Below the pieces are notes generated by a model. It ran no database searches. It was not told where the DNA came from and saw only the letters and a program-made list of their open reading frames with translations. Of a DNA stretch of 64,000 nt, positions 1 through 8,689 are shown in pieces. Origin of the DNA: Psococerastis gibbosa (lineage: Eukaryota; Arthropoda; Insecta; Psocodea; Psocidae). Numbering within the stretch: the first letter of the stretch is position 1; every line of letters begins with the position of its first letter. A program made the position numbers and the translations under genes. The stretch is from NCBI GenBank assembly GCA_963971405.1, contig OZ020485.1, forward strand, positions 35,235,921-35,299,920, read 5' to 3'.

Positions 1-1554
1 GGCATATATTCTATATGCTACAGGGATCATATATTGTGCCTTATCAAATTTCATAGTGCTTTTCTCCTGAATTGGAAATGTGGTTTTTTGAGGATCATGT
101 CTTGAGCAGAGTGGCTTATGTTCATGTAAGCGTTCAGCACTACTAAAGGCGTGTATGCACCAACGACAATAAAACTTTTGTTCCTTATGTTTAGTGATTG
201 AGAAATTAAGTTTGTTGAAATTTTTAATAAGACAATAATGTGAATTTTCGTCTTCCGTTATGTAAAGCAGATCCACCTGCTTATTATAATGGTGACTTTG
301 TGATAAATATAATGGGTACAGTCTGTGATCATAACCAAACACATTTACTCCAATATTATTATTTTTTTCAAATTTTGAAATGACTTGCAAAGATACTGGG
401 TAAGTTATACCTTTCATATCTAACTCTTTTTCATACTTTTTATAATTATAAACCCGCTGAGCATCCCGACTTACTGGATGTAAGTATGCTAAAATTGACC
501 ATATAAAACATTTGAGATCGTCATTTTTAATATTGATTACTGCTTTAGTGTTATAGATTTTTTTGGGTAAAGGGATGTAACTACTACCACTGCATGGATT
601 ATATTCAGCAATAAAAATAACAAAATGTTTTAAAGATTTCAACACCCACCCGCTTCCCATTGCTTGAAATTTATCTATTTTTACTAAAATTTGTTCAATC
701 ATTTGTTGATATTTTATTGTGGAGTCATCAGTGAGGAAAAGTTGTTCGTTTTTAGCATGAAACCATGCTTCAGTATAGTTTTTATTATTGTCGGGTCCGC
801 GTTCAAATTTAATGTGTAAGGCTACATACCATTTAATTGCATTAAAAAGTTTAATGTTTTCAGTTGTAATAGAATCAACCTCACCTTCCATATTATTTAA
901 ATATACAACGGGATCATGTATGGTTATGTTTTTATAATTGTATTGTTTTACTACACCATCTAGAGCTATAGATGTTTTGCATAAAAAGTTCTCCTCGTTG
1001 GATAGTGCTCCCCCGCTCATAATTGTGCAATTATTCTTATGATTAGTAAAATCTTCCCTCATAAACAATTTCTTGCAATTCAAACAATTAATAATATGTA
1101 TGCTTAATATGTGGACTTTCAAACTATACTTCCGAGCAAAAGGGACCGAACAGAATTCACAAATATATTTACACTCAAGGGTTTTAACAGATACAGGATT
1201 CTCATACTTACACGAAAAGATAGATGAACATTCTTTACACAGAACTGTAAGTGGACTGGAGTTGTTGATTTTGCCCCCGCATGCCTTGCAGTCCTCTCCA
1301 TTCCCAGCAGATGTCAGTTTTGGGGTGATTTGTTCAGTTTCCTTCCCGCGATTAGCTGATGTATGCCGCTGCAATATATGATGAGATAGGTCCTCTCTGC
1401 ATGTGAATGTAGCTTTACATTTTTTGCACGGTATAATACTAACTCCATGTTTGTTTATAGCATGCCTTTTCAAATGACAATTTAGTGTGAAACTCACAGC
1501 ACATATTCTACACACATATTCCCTCGCGTTCAGTTTCCTTTTCTTCGATTCCAT
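1..1554 (-). CDS. N-terminal part of a probable virus-like family B DNA polymerase with zinc fingers (partial, runs off left edge)
   Basis: A single uninterrupted minus-strand frame of 518 codons opens at the ATG at 1554-1552 and leaves the window without a stop. Residues 15-36 and 43-64 form two C2H2 fingers (C15/C18/H31/H36 and C43/C46/H59/H64). A CxxC ribbon-like cluster starts near residue 89, more finger-like CxxC...H motifs lie near 130-175, and another is near 475-500. The middle lacks obvious motifs. This layout, ending in YRIYA exactly where an exonuclease I DxE motif would be expected, resembles the long polymerase proteins of Maverick/adintovirus-like elements in arthropod genomes. 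That assignment is from memory of the family; the catalytic part is outside the window. The frame carries no stop or frameshift, so the copy is young or maintained. It shares an upstream block with the gene at 2617-2922, suggesting common expression control. Confidence 0.68.
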   Translation of the reverse strand, partial: MESKKRKLNAREYVCRICAVSFTLNCHLKRHAINKHGVSIIPCKKCKATFTCREDLSHHILQRHTSANRGKETEQITPKLTSAGNGEDCKACGGKINNSSPLTVLCKECSSIFSCKYENPVSVKTLECKYICEFCSVPFARKYSLKVHILSIHIINCLNCKKLFMREDFTNHKNNCTIMSGGALSNEENFLCKTSIALDGVVKQYNYKNITIHDPVVYLNNMEGEVDSITTENIKLFNAIKWYVALHIKFERGPDNNKNYTEAWFHAKNEQLFLTDDSTIKYQQMIEQILVKIDKFQAMGSGWVLKSLKHFVIFIAEYNPCSGSSYIPLPKKIYNTKAVINIKNDDLKCFIWSILAYLHPVSRDAQRVYNYKKYEKELDMKGITYPVSLQVISKFEKNNNIGVNVFGYDHRLYPLYLSQSHHYNKQVDLLYITEDENSHYCLIKNFNKLNFSITKHKEQKFYCRWCIHAFSSAERLHEHKPLCSRHDPQKTTFPIQEKSTMKFDKAQYMIPVAYRIYA

Positions 1555-1584
1555 GCTGTACGATTACACAAATTCACTACAATG

Positions 1585-1720
1585 AAGTGGTACTACGCGA
1601 ATGAAGGTTCGGTTTCAACTAAGCTCCTCAACCCAAGGCGATGCCTTTTGTAGCGACGACCACCCACTAAGGATAGATGGTAAGGGTACAGGGATAGATT
1701 GTCCATCACGAAGCGGATAA
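1585..1720 (-). promoter_or_regulatory. Shared upstream block, copy 1 (before polymerase-like gene)
   Basis: This block begins 31 bp upstream of the start codon at 1554. It matches the block at 2951-3150 over its first 75-80 bp with few differences (common core CTCAACCCAAGGCGATGCC on the plus strand), followed in both by GACCACCCAC and a GGTACAG-GATAGA stretch. The equal distance to two different start codons suggests a promoter or 5' untranslated leader. The function is inference. Confidence 0.5.
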
Positions 1721-1771
1721 TATGTTGTTAAGACACCATTCATTTTCTAACGATCGATTGCAACTAATGCA

Positions 1772-2352
1772 AAAACAAAAATCACTTTAGCTTACAATGG
1801 ACTGTCAGCGAGGGGTAGACTTATCAATGGCTTGTTTGTTTGAGCCATAAGACGGCTGTACAGAGTTATATGCACCTGGTGATTCACAACAGGTTTGAAC
1901 CTGCACCCTGTTATTTGTTTACCAAATCAATACTTCCCTTCAACCTAAGTGTTGGATAGATTTACGAAAACAAAAATCACTTTAGCTTACAATGGACTGT
2001 CAGCGAGGGGTAGATTTATTAATGGCTTGTTTGTTTGAACCATTAGACGGCTGTACAGAGTTATATGCACCTGGTGATTCACAACAGGTTTGAACCTGCA
2101 CTCTGTTTACCAAATCAATACTTCCCTTCAATATAAGTGTTGGATAGATTTACGAAAACAAAAATCACATTAGCTTACAATGGACTGTCCGCGAGGGGTA
2201 GATTTATTAATGTGTTGTTTGTCTGAACCATTAGACGGCTGTACAGAGTTATATGCACCTGGTGATTCACAACAGGTTTGAACCTGCACACGGTTAACTA
2301 TTTACCAAATCAATACTTCCCATAAACCTATGCTTCGGATAGATTTATTAAA
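1772..2352. repeat. Tandem array of three ~190-bp units
   Basis: Three direct units begin at 1772, 1967 and 2155 (periods 195 and 188 bp), each starting AAAACAAAAATCAC(T/A)TTAGC and containing GATTCACAACAGGTTTGAAC and a GGATAGATTTA end. Units differ by scattered substitutions and a short TTATTTGT indel. The array fills most of the gap between the two virus-like genes. It could be a replication or transcription control region of the element, or simple duplication; nothing in the sequence decides. Confidence 0.85.
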
Positions 2353-2616
2353 ATTAGCTAATGTACTCGTTTAATTATTTGATTTACATCATTTCATAGT
2401 CTATGATTATGATAACCCTTCACCGTTCAAGTACTCGATTATGACTGAAGCAATAGCTTGTTTCTTTCAAACATTAGTTTTTAATACTCATCATCATCTA
2501 ACTGTAAGCTTAAAACTAGTTATGAAATTAATAAAACAAGAACAAAATATATATAGAAATTATTCATATATTTACATTATTTCTGTAGTTTACAATAATA
2601 ATACATCATGAAATAT

Positions 2617-2922
2617 TCATTCTATGATCTGTAGGTTGACACTATTTTTTCCCCGATGGCTTGAAACGATAAGATACATCTCAGCTCCTGGAGTAACTTC
2701 ACTTTGTTGAAAGGCTGGCAGATATTGTTGAGGCACAAAACATTCCACGACTTCTTTTTCCAATCCTCGCAATATGACTTTTACAGCTGGTCCATATTCT
2801 GTTTTTTCGATTTGCACTATTTTCAATATTAGGTATTTAACTCCAATCACTAGTTTTCGCATTGATATGGTAGGCCCGGCTACTTGGTTGATGGCATTAA
2901 CTTTATTGAATAGAGATGTCAT
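2617..2922 (-). CDS. Small conserved-looking protein of the virus-like element (101 aa), possible ssDNA-binding type
   Basis: A complete 101-codon frame opens at ATG 2922-2920 and stops at 2617. The protein is lysine-rich and beta-strand-like, with GVKYLILKIVQIEKTEYGPA near residues 27-46 and ALTERNATING hydrophobic residues after it, which recalls small OB-fold-like proteins encoded beside polymerases in arthropod virus-like elements. No signal peptide or membrane segment is visible. It lies upstream of the polymerase-like gene on the same strand and carries the same upstream block 29 bp before its start. The ssDNA-binding idea is inference from pattern only. Confidence 0.62.
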   Translation of the reverse strand: MTSLFNKVNAINQVAGPTISMRKLVIGVKYLILKIVQIEKTEYGPAVKVILRGLEKEVVECFVPQQYLPAFQQSEVTPGAEMYLIVSSHRGKNSVNLQIIE

Positions 2923-2950
2923 GTTGTAAGATTATACAATTTTACTTATA

Positions 2951-3150
2951 AAGTGGTATTACTTGAGTCTTGAATGAAGGTTTGGCTTCAACTAAGCTCC
3001 TCAACCCAAGGCGATGCCTTTTGTAACGACACATTTGGAACATTCTAGATGTACGCTGTACTACGGGGAGGGGGGGGGGGGGGTGCGTCATAGACCACCC
3101 ACCTGGTACAGAGATAGATAGACAACGGGATAAGCACGGCGGGGTACAAA
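2951..3150 (-). promoter_or_regulatory. Shared upstream block, copy 2 (before 101-aa gene)
   Basis: This is the second copy of the block seen at 1585-1720, starting 29 bp upstream of the start at 2922. It is interrupted after about 80 bp by roughly 70 bp of other sequence that includes a long G run, then resumes with GACCACCCAC and CTGGTACAGAGATAGATAG. The retained core beside both start codons argues for a cis-regulatory role. Confidence 0.5.
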
Positions 3151-3470
3151 GACCACCCACGAAGAAGAAAGAAGAAGAAAGAAATGTTTTAATTCAATTA
3201 ACACCATAAAAAAAAAAAAAAAAAAAAAATTAATTAAAAAATTATTAATAATATTAATTAATATAAATTATAATATAATTAATAATAATATAATAATAAT
3301 TATAATTATAATATAAATTAATAATAATTAATTAATAAAAAAAAATTAGACCACCCACGAGGGGTAGCATGACGGGGGGTGGAAAAAAAAAAAAAAAAAA
3401 ATCAGACCACCCACGAGGGGTAGCACGACGGGGGGTGGGGTAGCTCGACGGGGGGTGGGGTAAGCGCCAG
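3060..3470. repeat. G-tract, A/T-rich and CCACCC/GGGTGG repeats at the likely end of the virus-like element
   Basis: From left to right this stretch has a run of about 16 G near 3068, a GAAGAAGAAA run, a poly-A tract and nearly pure A/T from 3207 to 3345. Two units of GACCACCCACGAGGGGTAGC followed by GACGGGGGGTGG start at 3351 and 3404, and there is a third partial GGGGTGG unit. The CCACCC...GGGTGG halves could fold. Because GACCACCCAC also occurs beside both gene starts, the stretch probably belongs to the element and may mark its end. Confidence 0.55.
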
Positions 3471-3724
3471 AAACCCCCTTTCTATACTACTTACAATCAT
3501 TTTATTTCGACCACTACTTACCATCAATCTGTCAACCTATATTCTAAACTGTACCAAGTAGCAACTACGGTCATATCTTTTAAGAAAAAAACAGTCACTT
3601 GCAGGACAGCAAATCTAGAAGGAAGGTGTTAAAATATTTTACTGAGAGAAATTCATAACCTCTGTGGAGGAGTGCTGTGTTAACTTATACAAAACTGTGA
3701 GTAATTTGACATGTGGTTTAGCCG

Positions 3725-3990
3725 GCCGCCATACCAAGTTGAATCCAGCGGACCAATAGCAGGTTCAAAGCTGCAGATAACTTGGTCGTGTGCACAGTGC
3801 CGGTAGGGAAACATGGTAGGACTTGTCCTGGTCACCTCCGAACTAATCGTGTGACTTCACTGTGTTTCCCAAGTGGTTCGGAATCCACTATAATCAGGAG
3901 GTCCACTGTCCTATGGGCTGGCATGGGACAGACAAGTCGGAGTGCTCTATGGGCCCTAATATGAGGCCTAAGTCGTTATTAACCCGACGA
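3725..3990. repeat. Dispersed repeat, copy 1
   Basis: Shares with 20515-20745 the strings ACTTGGTCGTGTGCACAG (approximately), ACCTCCGAATTAATCGTGTGACTT (approximately) and GTGGTTCGGAATCCACTATA plus ATCAGGAG. Its right end (TCGTTATTAACCCGACG, CACTACTACTA) recurs near 62660-62700. No coding potential is visible. Interspersed repeat of unknown class. Confidence 0.6.
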
Positions 3991-4204
3991 ACACTACTAC
4001 TAATTTCACATGTGAATAAGAATATAAGTGGCTAGGGGGGGGGGGGGGTGCCTCCTTCCTCCTCCTCCTCCTCCCCTTTTGTGTAAATTCCTTTTTGAGT
4101 TACCGACCTGTGTAAACGCCGACCTCAGAATAGTCACTGATTACCTACCTCACCTCTGAGGGCTCTCACAGAATCTGCTTGTATACAATGAATGATCCAC
4201 TGCT

Positions 4205-4440
4205 ATAGAAGGAACAAAGGTGCTGAGCCTGCGAGATACAATCTTTGAAGTCTACGCAGTTCCACTGAAGATGTCGACCGCAGATGTTGACGAAACGTTT
4301 GGAAGTTCGCTTTTATTTCGACCACGGCCCATCACCCCGGATTCTACAGGTTCTTCATTCTTCCAGGGCAGTACTTGGAAGTACGCTTTCAGAACGATCA
4401 CAGCCTATCATCCCGGATTATACTCAAGAAAGGGAAAGTA
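4205..4440. repeat. Dispersed repeat related to 35339-35404 and 36940-37140
   Basis: Contains CGACCACGGCCCATCA followed by CCGGATTCTAC, found again at about 37107 (CGACCACGGCCCATCA) and, altered, at 35383. Also contains GTCGACC...GACGAAACGTTTGGAAGT, related to 36950-37085. The rest of 3990-4205 shows only a G run and CCT repeats near 4030-4075. Confidence 0.45.
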
Positions 4441-5200
4441 GTGCTTCTCGGGTGATAGCAATATTTTGTTTGAATAGTTTCTTTTCTTCTCGACAGCAAC
4501 GGGATGTGATGGGTACATTCTGTGTATATTCTACTATATACTGTATAGGCCATTTATAGGTATTAGTTTTCTACAATAGTGCTCACAAATAATTTTCGAA
4601 ATGCATTCAATTGTTTGCATAAGCCTGTTGGCTGGTGACTAACAAACCCGCATAAGGCGCTGCCTAACTTGATTTACTACAGTAGTAGCATACCATAATG
4701 TACAGTATGATGAATGGCCACATCTACTATTAATCGCAATAAAAGATGATACACTGTACTTGTAAAACGCAATGTTTTTTTGCCGCAAATTATTGTACAA
4801 AGTAGAACTGGAGTAATAATAATGTATTTATATCGTACAAATATGTACTATATAGTACCAATTCCATTGCACAAAGACAAAAATTTGTCCTTGTGAGAGT
4901 TTCCTTGGTGACTTCGTGGAGCTTGAGGAACATCTTATGGAAGAGTAATAGCGCAATGATATCCACAGTAAAATTCTACTAATGACTGCATCATTACTCT
5001 TCCACAAAAATTTATAAATTATAAAATTAGATACGATATTACTTCCTCCTGTTACACGTTAAGTTACACATTAAAATATAAGTACAAAATTAAAAGAAGT
5101 TATTTAGCTAGTAAGTATGTAAGCAGGTAAAAGATCTGTGGAACAAAGAATAGTGGTTTAACAATTTAGACTGTATAGCTCAGTGATCCCATGGAACTTC
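4441..5200. other. Intergenic, AT-rich, no gene seen
   Basis: No exon, RNA gene or clear mobile element was found. A short inverted repeat is visible: TGGAAGAGTAAT near 4938 pairs with ATTACTCTTCCA near 4993. Confidence 0.5.
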
Positions 5201-5517
5201 AGGGCCGTGCCGTCCATTGAGGCAATGAGGCAGCTGCTTCAGGGCGGCACTTCCCGAGGGGCGGCAAAACGACAAAAATTAATTGAATAACTCACAAACC
5301 AAATGTTAAAAATAAATAAAGCATAAATGTTGCCAGTGGCCAGTGGAGAAAGAAGCTTCTCAAAATTGTAAATTATAAAAAACTACTTGAGAAACAGCAT
5401 TAGCCAATCGAAACTTTCCAGCCTGGCAATTCTTTCTATTGAGGCGCCACTGGCGGCTGCTCTTGACTATTCTTGTCTCATAGACGATTTTGCTATAAAC
5501 TTAAAGTTAGGAAAGTA
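5201..5517 (+). pseudogene. hAT-family transposase C-terminal relic
   Basis: Frame 5328-5517 on the plus strand reads LPVASGERSFSKL, a stop, then IIKNYLRNSISQSKLSSLAI and LSIE. This is the hAT dimerisation-domain signature (SxERSFSxLKxIKxxLR...RLxxLAxLSIE). A TAA stop replaces one codon in the middle and the upstream transposase is absent. A CAGGGCCGTGCCGTCC sequence at 5201 resembles a hAT terminal repeat start, so this is probably an internally deleted hAT copy. A second hAT-like element is inserted just downstream at 5555. Confidence 0.75.
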
Positions 5518-5554
5518 AAATTATGGTAGGTAACATGCACAAACCTTCTAAACT

Positions 5555-7422
5555 CATTGGCGTAAATAGGGGGTCCTGGGGAAGGGGGGGCTGAGCCCCC
5601 CAGGGGCACCCGTAGCCCCCCCCCCAGGATTTCTGCTGACAAAGACGTTATGGAGGGGAAAGGCATAGTATCCACAATAACAAAAACAAATTAATCCTTG
5701 GTATGCTTATTTTACATGAAAGACAAAAATAATCAACATATTGACCAAATACATTCAAAAAAAATATATTAGTCAAAATGCTTACAACCAGAATACTTTA
5801 GACATATTTTTCAAACATTTTTTCCGCCGGGGAGATCCCCGGGCCCCCTCAACGGTAGGTTTAGTCGTCGGTAAAATGTCAACTGTATTGCTTGCAAAAT
5901 GCGTAAAACCTCACTAATTTGGGCGTATTTATCTATTATTTTCTCCGGGGGAGACCCCGGGACCCGCCGTTTTCCCGGAGATATCATGCCCAAAACTTGA
6001 CTAATTTCGGCCCATTTATAAAAAAAAATCTCCGGGAGAGACCCCCGGCCCCCCTGCCCCAGGGTATGGTATGAATAAAATGAATAACCTCACTGATTTG
6101 GGCCTATTTATCAATTTTTTTAGACCCCTAGCCCCCTTTCACCGCGCCTGGTACCACCATTCTCAACAGGTTCAACAATTTGGCCGTCATGCGTAGACTA
6201 GGTCGCTGAGCGTGTGAGAACTTGTAAAACAATTTCAGGAAATTAAAAGCAAATTTTAATTTCTAAATTTCTAAAACAAAAGTTTAATTTTTTTTCTTAC
6301 TGAACTTGAATATTATAGTGTATAATGTACGTATTATACATTTTAAAAAAAATAAATAATTACAAATCCCTTTCGGCTCTGGCCGATCAGGTGTAGGGAG
6401 ATTCCGCTGACCCTGCTTTTCTTCTACGCTACGTAATCTTCTTCTTGAGTTGCAATCTAAGGATTGGTTTGCAGCGAATGTTTTATTTTTCTCCTCCACT
6501 CTTGTCTGTTTTGTGCGGTCCTTTTCAGTTCTTTGTAGGTGTCGCACCCTAGGTCCTTCATGACATCTTCTAGGTACTCCTTCCTCTGTCGTCCTCTTGA
6601 GTTGGTGCCTTCAACCATACCCTCAATTATGTTCTTGATAAGCCCTTCGTGTCTCAGAATATGCCCCATCCATTTGCCTCTTCTAGTTGAAATGGTGGCC
6701 ATATAGCTCTTTTTTCGTTTATTCTATGGAGCACTTCTTCGTTGGTTATGTGGTCTCTTCATGGGATTTTCATGATTCATCTGTAGCACCACAACTCAAA
6801 GGCTTCCAGTTTTTTTTTTTTCTTCATGTTCGTAAATGCACCATGTCTCGCTTCCGCCGTACAAAAGCACACTTTATTTAATAAAAAATAAAAAATACTT
6901 CGTTATTTTTCCGATCACAACATCAACACACAAAACACTCTTGTGTTCCAAATTTCGAACCACAATTCCGACTATGAGCTTTTACTTATAAAATTATTTT
7001 CACTTTGACTGGATGCCATCTTGAAATGATTGATTTGTCGTAAAAAGTGTTGATTACCATTATCGTAGTTAATAATACGGGTTTTCAGTCAAAGTTTAAT
7101 TCATTCCTCTGCGACCAATATTAACTGTGATATGAATTATATAAGGTTTCAATCGGCCGCCATCTTGTAACGAAATAGTGGATCTAGCTGGTTAACAAGC
7201 TCCATTTGTGTGATCAATCAAGACATTTGTATGATCAGGGGATCATGAAATGAAAAGTTGTGAAGGAATTTTCCAGAAGTCGAACCATTGGTCGCCATCT
7301 CATTAGGAAGATAAAAGTCACATAATATGCGATACAGGCAGACTTCAGAAGTGAATGAGTAATGAATCTAAGTCTAGGTCTTAAAGCCGCCCCCCCCCCA
7401 ATTTAGGGAATTTACGCCAATG
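5555..7422. mobile_element. hAT-type non-autonomous element, copy 1 (with nested LINE insertion)
   Basis: Terminal inverted repeats CATTGGCGTAAATAGGGGG at the left and GGGAATTTACGCCAATG at the right are flanked by a perfect 8-bp target duplication TCTAAACT (5547-5554 and 7423-7430), diagnostic of hAT transposition. It contains several GGGGAGACCCCGGG...ACCTCACTAATTTGGGC units. It is the same family as 28123-29075 but longer, because a LINE-derived segment is inserted at about 6360-7320. Confidence 0.85.
6360..7320 (-). mobile_element. Non-LTR retrotransposon relic nested in the hAT element
   Basis: Minus-strand frame 6457-6702 reads RRGKWMGHILRHEGLIKNII then GRQRKEYLEDVMKDLG and ends EWRRKIKHSLQTNP. 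This is the tail of an endonuclease/reverse-transcriptase ORF downstream of the polymerase domain. The same protein tail is found, decayed, on the plus strand at 31690-31940. The segment TTTCGGCTCTGGCCGATCAG near 6367 and CAATCGGCCGCCATCTTGTAA near 7150 recur at 60788 and 60946, so both regions contain the same composite repeat. Confidence 0.7.
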
Positions 7423-7601
7423 TCTAAACTGTAGGATAATATGTTATCTATTGTCTGTAAACATATGTATGCATGATACATTAATTGTAAATAATAATAA
7501 TTAATTGAATACAATGCTGTGGTACTGTAGGCCGTACCGACAATAAAATAGCAGGCTGGTACTGCATAGAGTGTAAGATATAGTTTTTGTTTGCTTGGAA
7601 A

Positions 7602-7839
7602 CAGGCACGTAGGGAGGGGGCTTTGGGGGCTGAAGCCCCCCCCCCCAAATGTAAAAAAATTGCATTGTTCAGTTTAATGTTTCACCTGTAATTTTTTCCT
7701 CCCTCTAAAAACACTAAAACTGCTGAAACTGTGTGTTTTTGCGGACCCGCCGTTTTACTGGGGATATTCCATACCCCCCCCCCCCCCCCGGCCCCTTAGT
7801 AGTTAGCCTCCTCCGAAATAAAATCCTGGCTACGTATTT
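7602..7839. mobile_element. Short inverted-repeat element (MITE-like)
   Basis: Starts CAGGCACGTAGGGAGG and ends CCTGGCTACGTATTT, an imperfect terminal inverted repeat around ACGTAG, with GGGGGCTGAAGCCCCCCC next to the left end and CCCCCCCC next to the right. No target duplication could be confirmed. 7423-7601 shows nothing recognisable. Confidence 0.5.
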
Positions 7840-8581
7840 CTAGTGAACAATGTCCACATTTAATTTGATAATTTTGTGGTGGGTAAAACATACGGTATAA
7901 TCGTATGTTTTGACGGGGGAACGTAAAATATACCTAGATAATATTGTAATTCTGTGTTGTTTTCTGGTTTATCAATTACTTTTTTTAAAAATAGACCACT
8001 GTTACCAATTCACACCGTTTCTCAGGAGTGAAATATGTATATTTGCCATGTATATTTGCCAGCCTTAAATGTTCTGTACAATAGATTTACACTTCACAGT
8101 TATAATTATAACAGTAGGTTATACATTACAATGCCATATTATGTTACTAGTAGTATACAAAATAGGTATCCTCCCCATTTTAGCTAACTGAAATGATTAT
8201 TATCGAATTGCATTCATTAATCACTATGCAACTCAGCCCAGCCAATATTATTGAATAGAGAATAAGAGAATGCTGAAGTAATAAAATTCAGGGCTGAAGC
8301 CTGAGCGCTCAGGCACCGCATAGACGCATAGTAACCAGGTCCAGGTATGGTATACAAGCTGTTTCAAATTTCAAAAGGTTGGGCCTCTCACCGCGGGCCT
8401 CAGGGACAATTCGGATTTCGGACAAAGGATGAATGAGGGGACATCTGTCTGTGTCACATGTGGTTGTAGTTTCTTCTTTCAGTATCAAAAGCCGATATCT
8501 CCACTTTTTCCCGCGCTTTTGCCAAATTCAAATACTATACCGCAGCCTTAATACGGATCTTATACAACAGTGGTCATTCAG
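7840..8581. other. RCHY1 3' flank, no gene seen
   Basis: AT-rich sequence between the MITE and the last recognised RCHY1 exon. It may include the RCHY1 3' UTR and, if the donor at 8616 is used, a tiny terminal exon that I could not identify. No clear AATAAA on the minus strand stood out. Confidence 0.4.
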
Positions 8582-8689
8582 TTAGGCTGAATACTCATAT
8601 ACTCTTGAATACTTACCTATTGTGCAGGTATTATAACCGCCACATCCTGTACATTTTAAACCTACTATGTGGAAGAGCACCCGAGATTT
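8582..8689 (-). CDS. RCHY1: RCHY1 exon 6, C-terminal zinc ribbon
   Basis: After an acceptor with eight T (TTTTTTTTAG) the exon reads KSRVLFHIVGLKCTGCGGYN then TCTIG, the expected RCHY1 C terminus. A strong donor GTAAGT follows at 8616-8611 in phase 1; alternatively the frame reads on for ten codons to TAA at 8584-8582. Which end is used cannot be told from the sequence. Confidence 0.8.
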   Translation of the reverse strand, partial: KSRVLFHIVGLKCTGCGGYNTCTIGKYSRVYEYSA

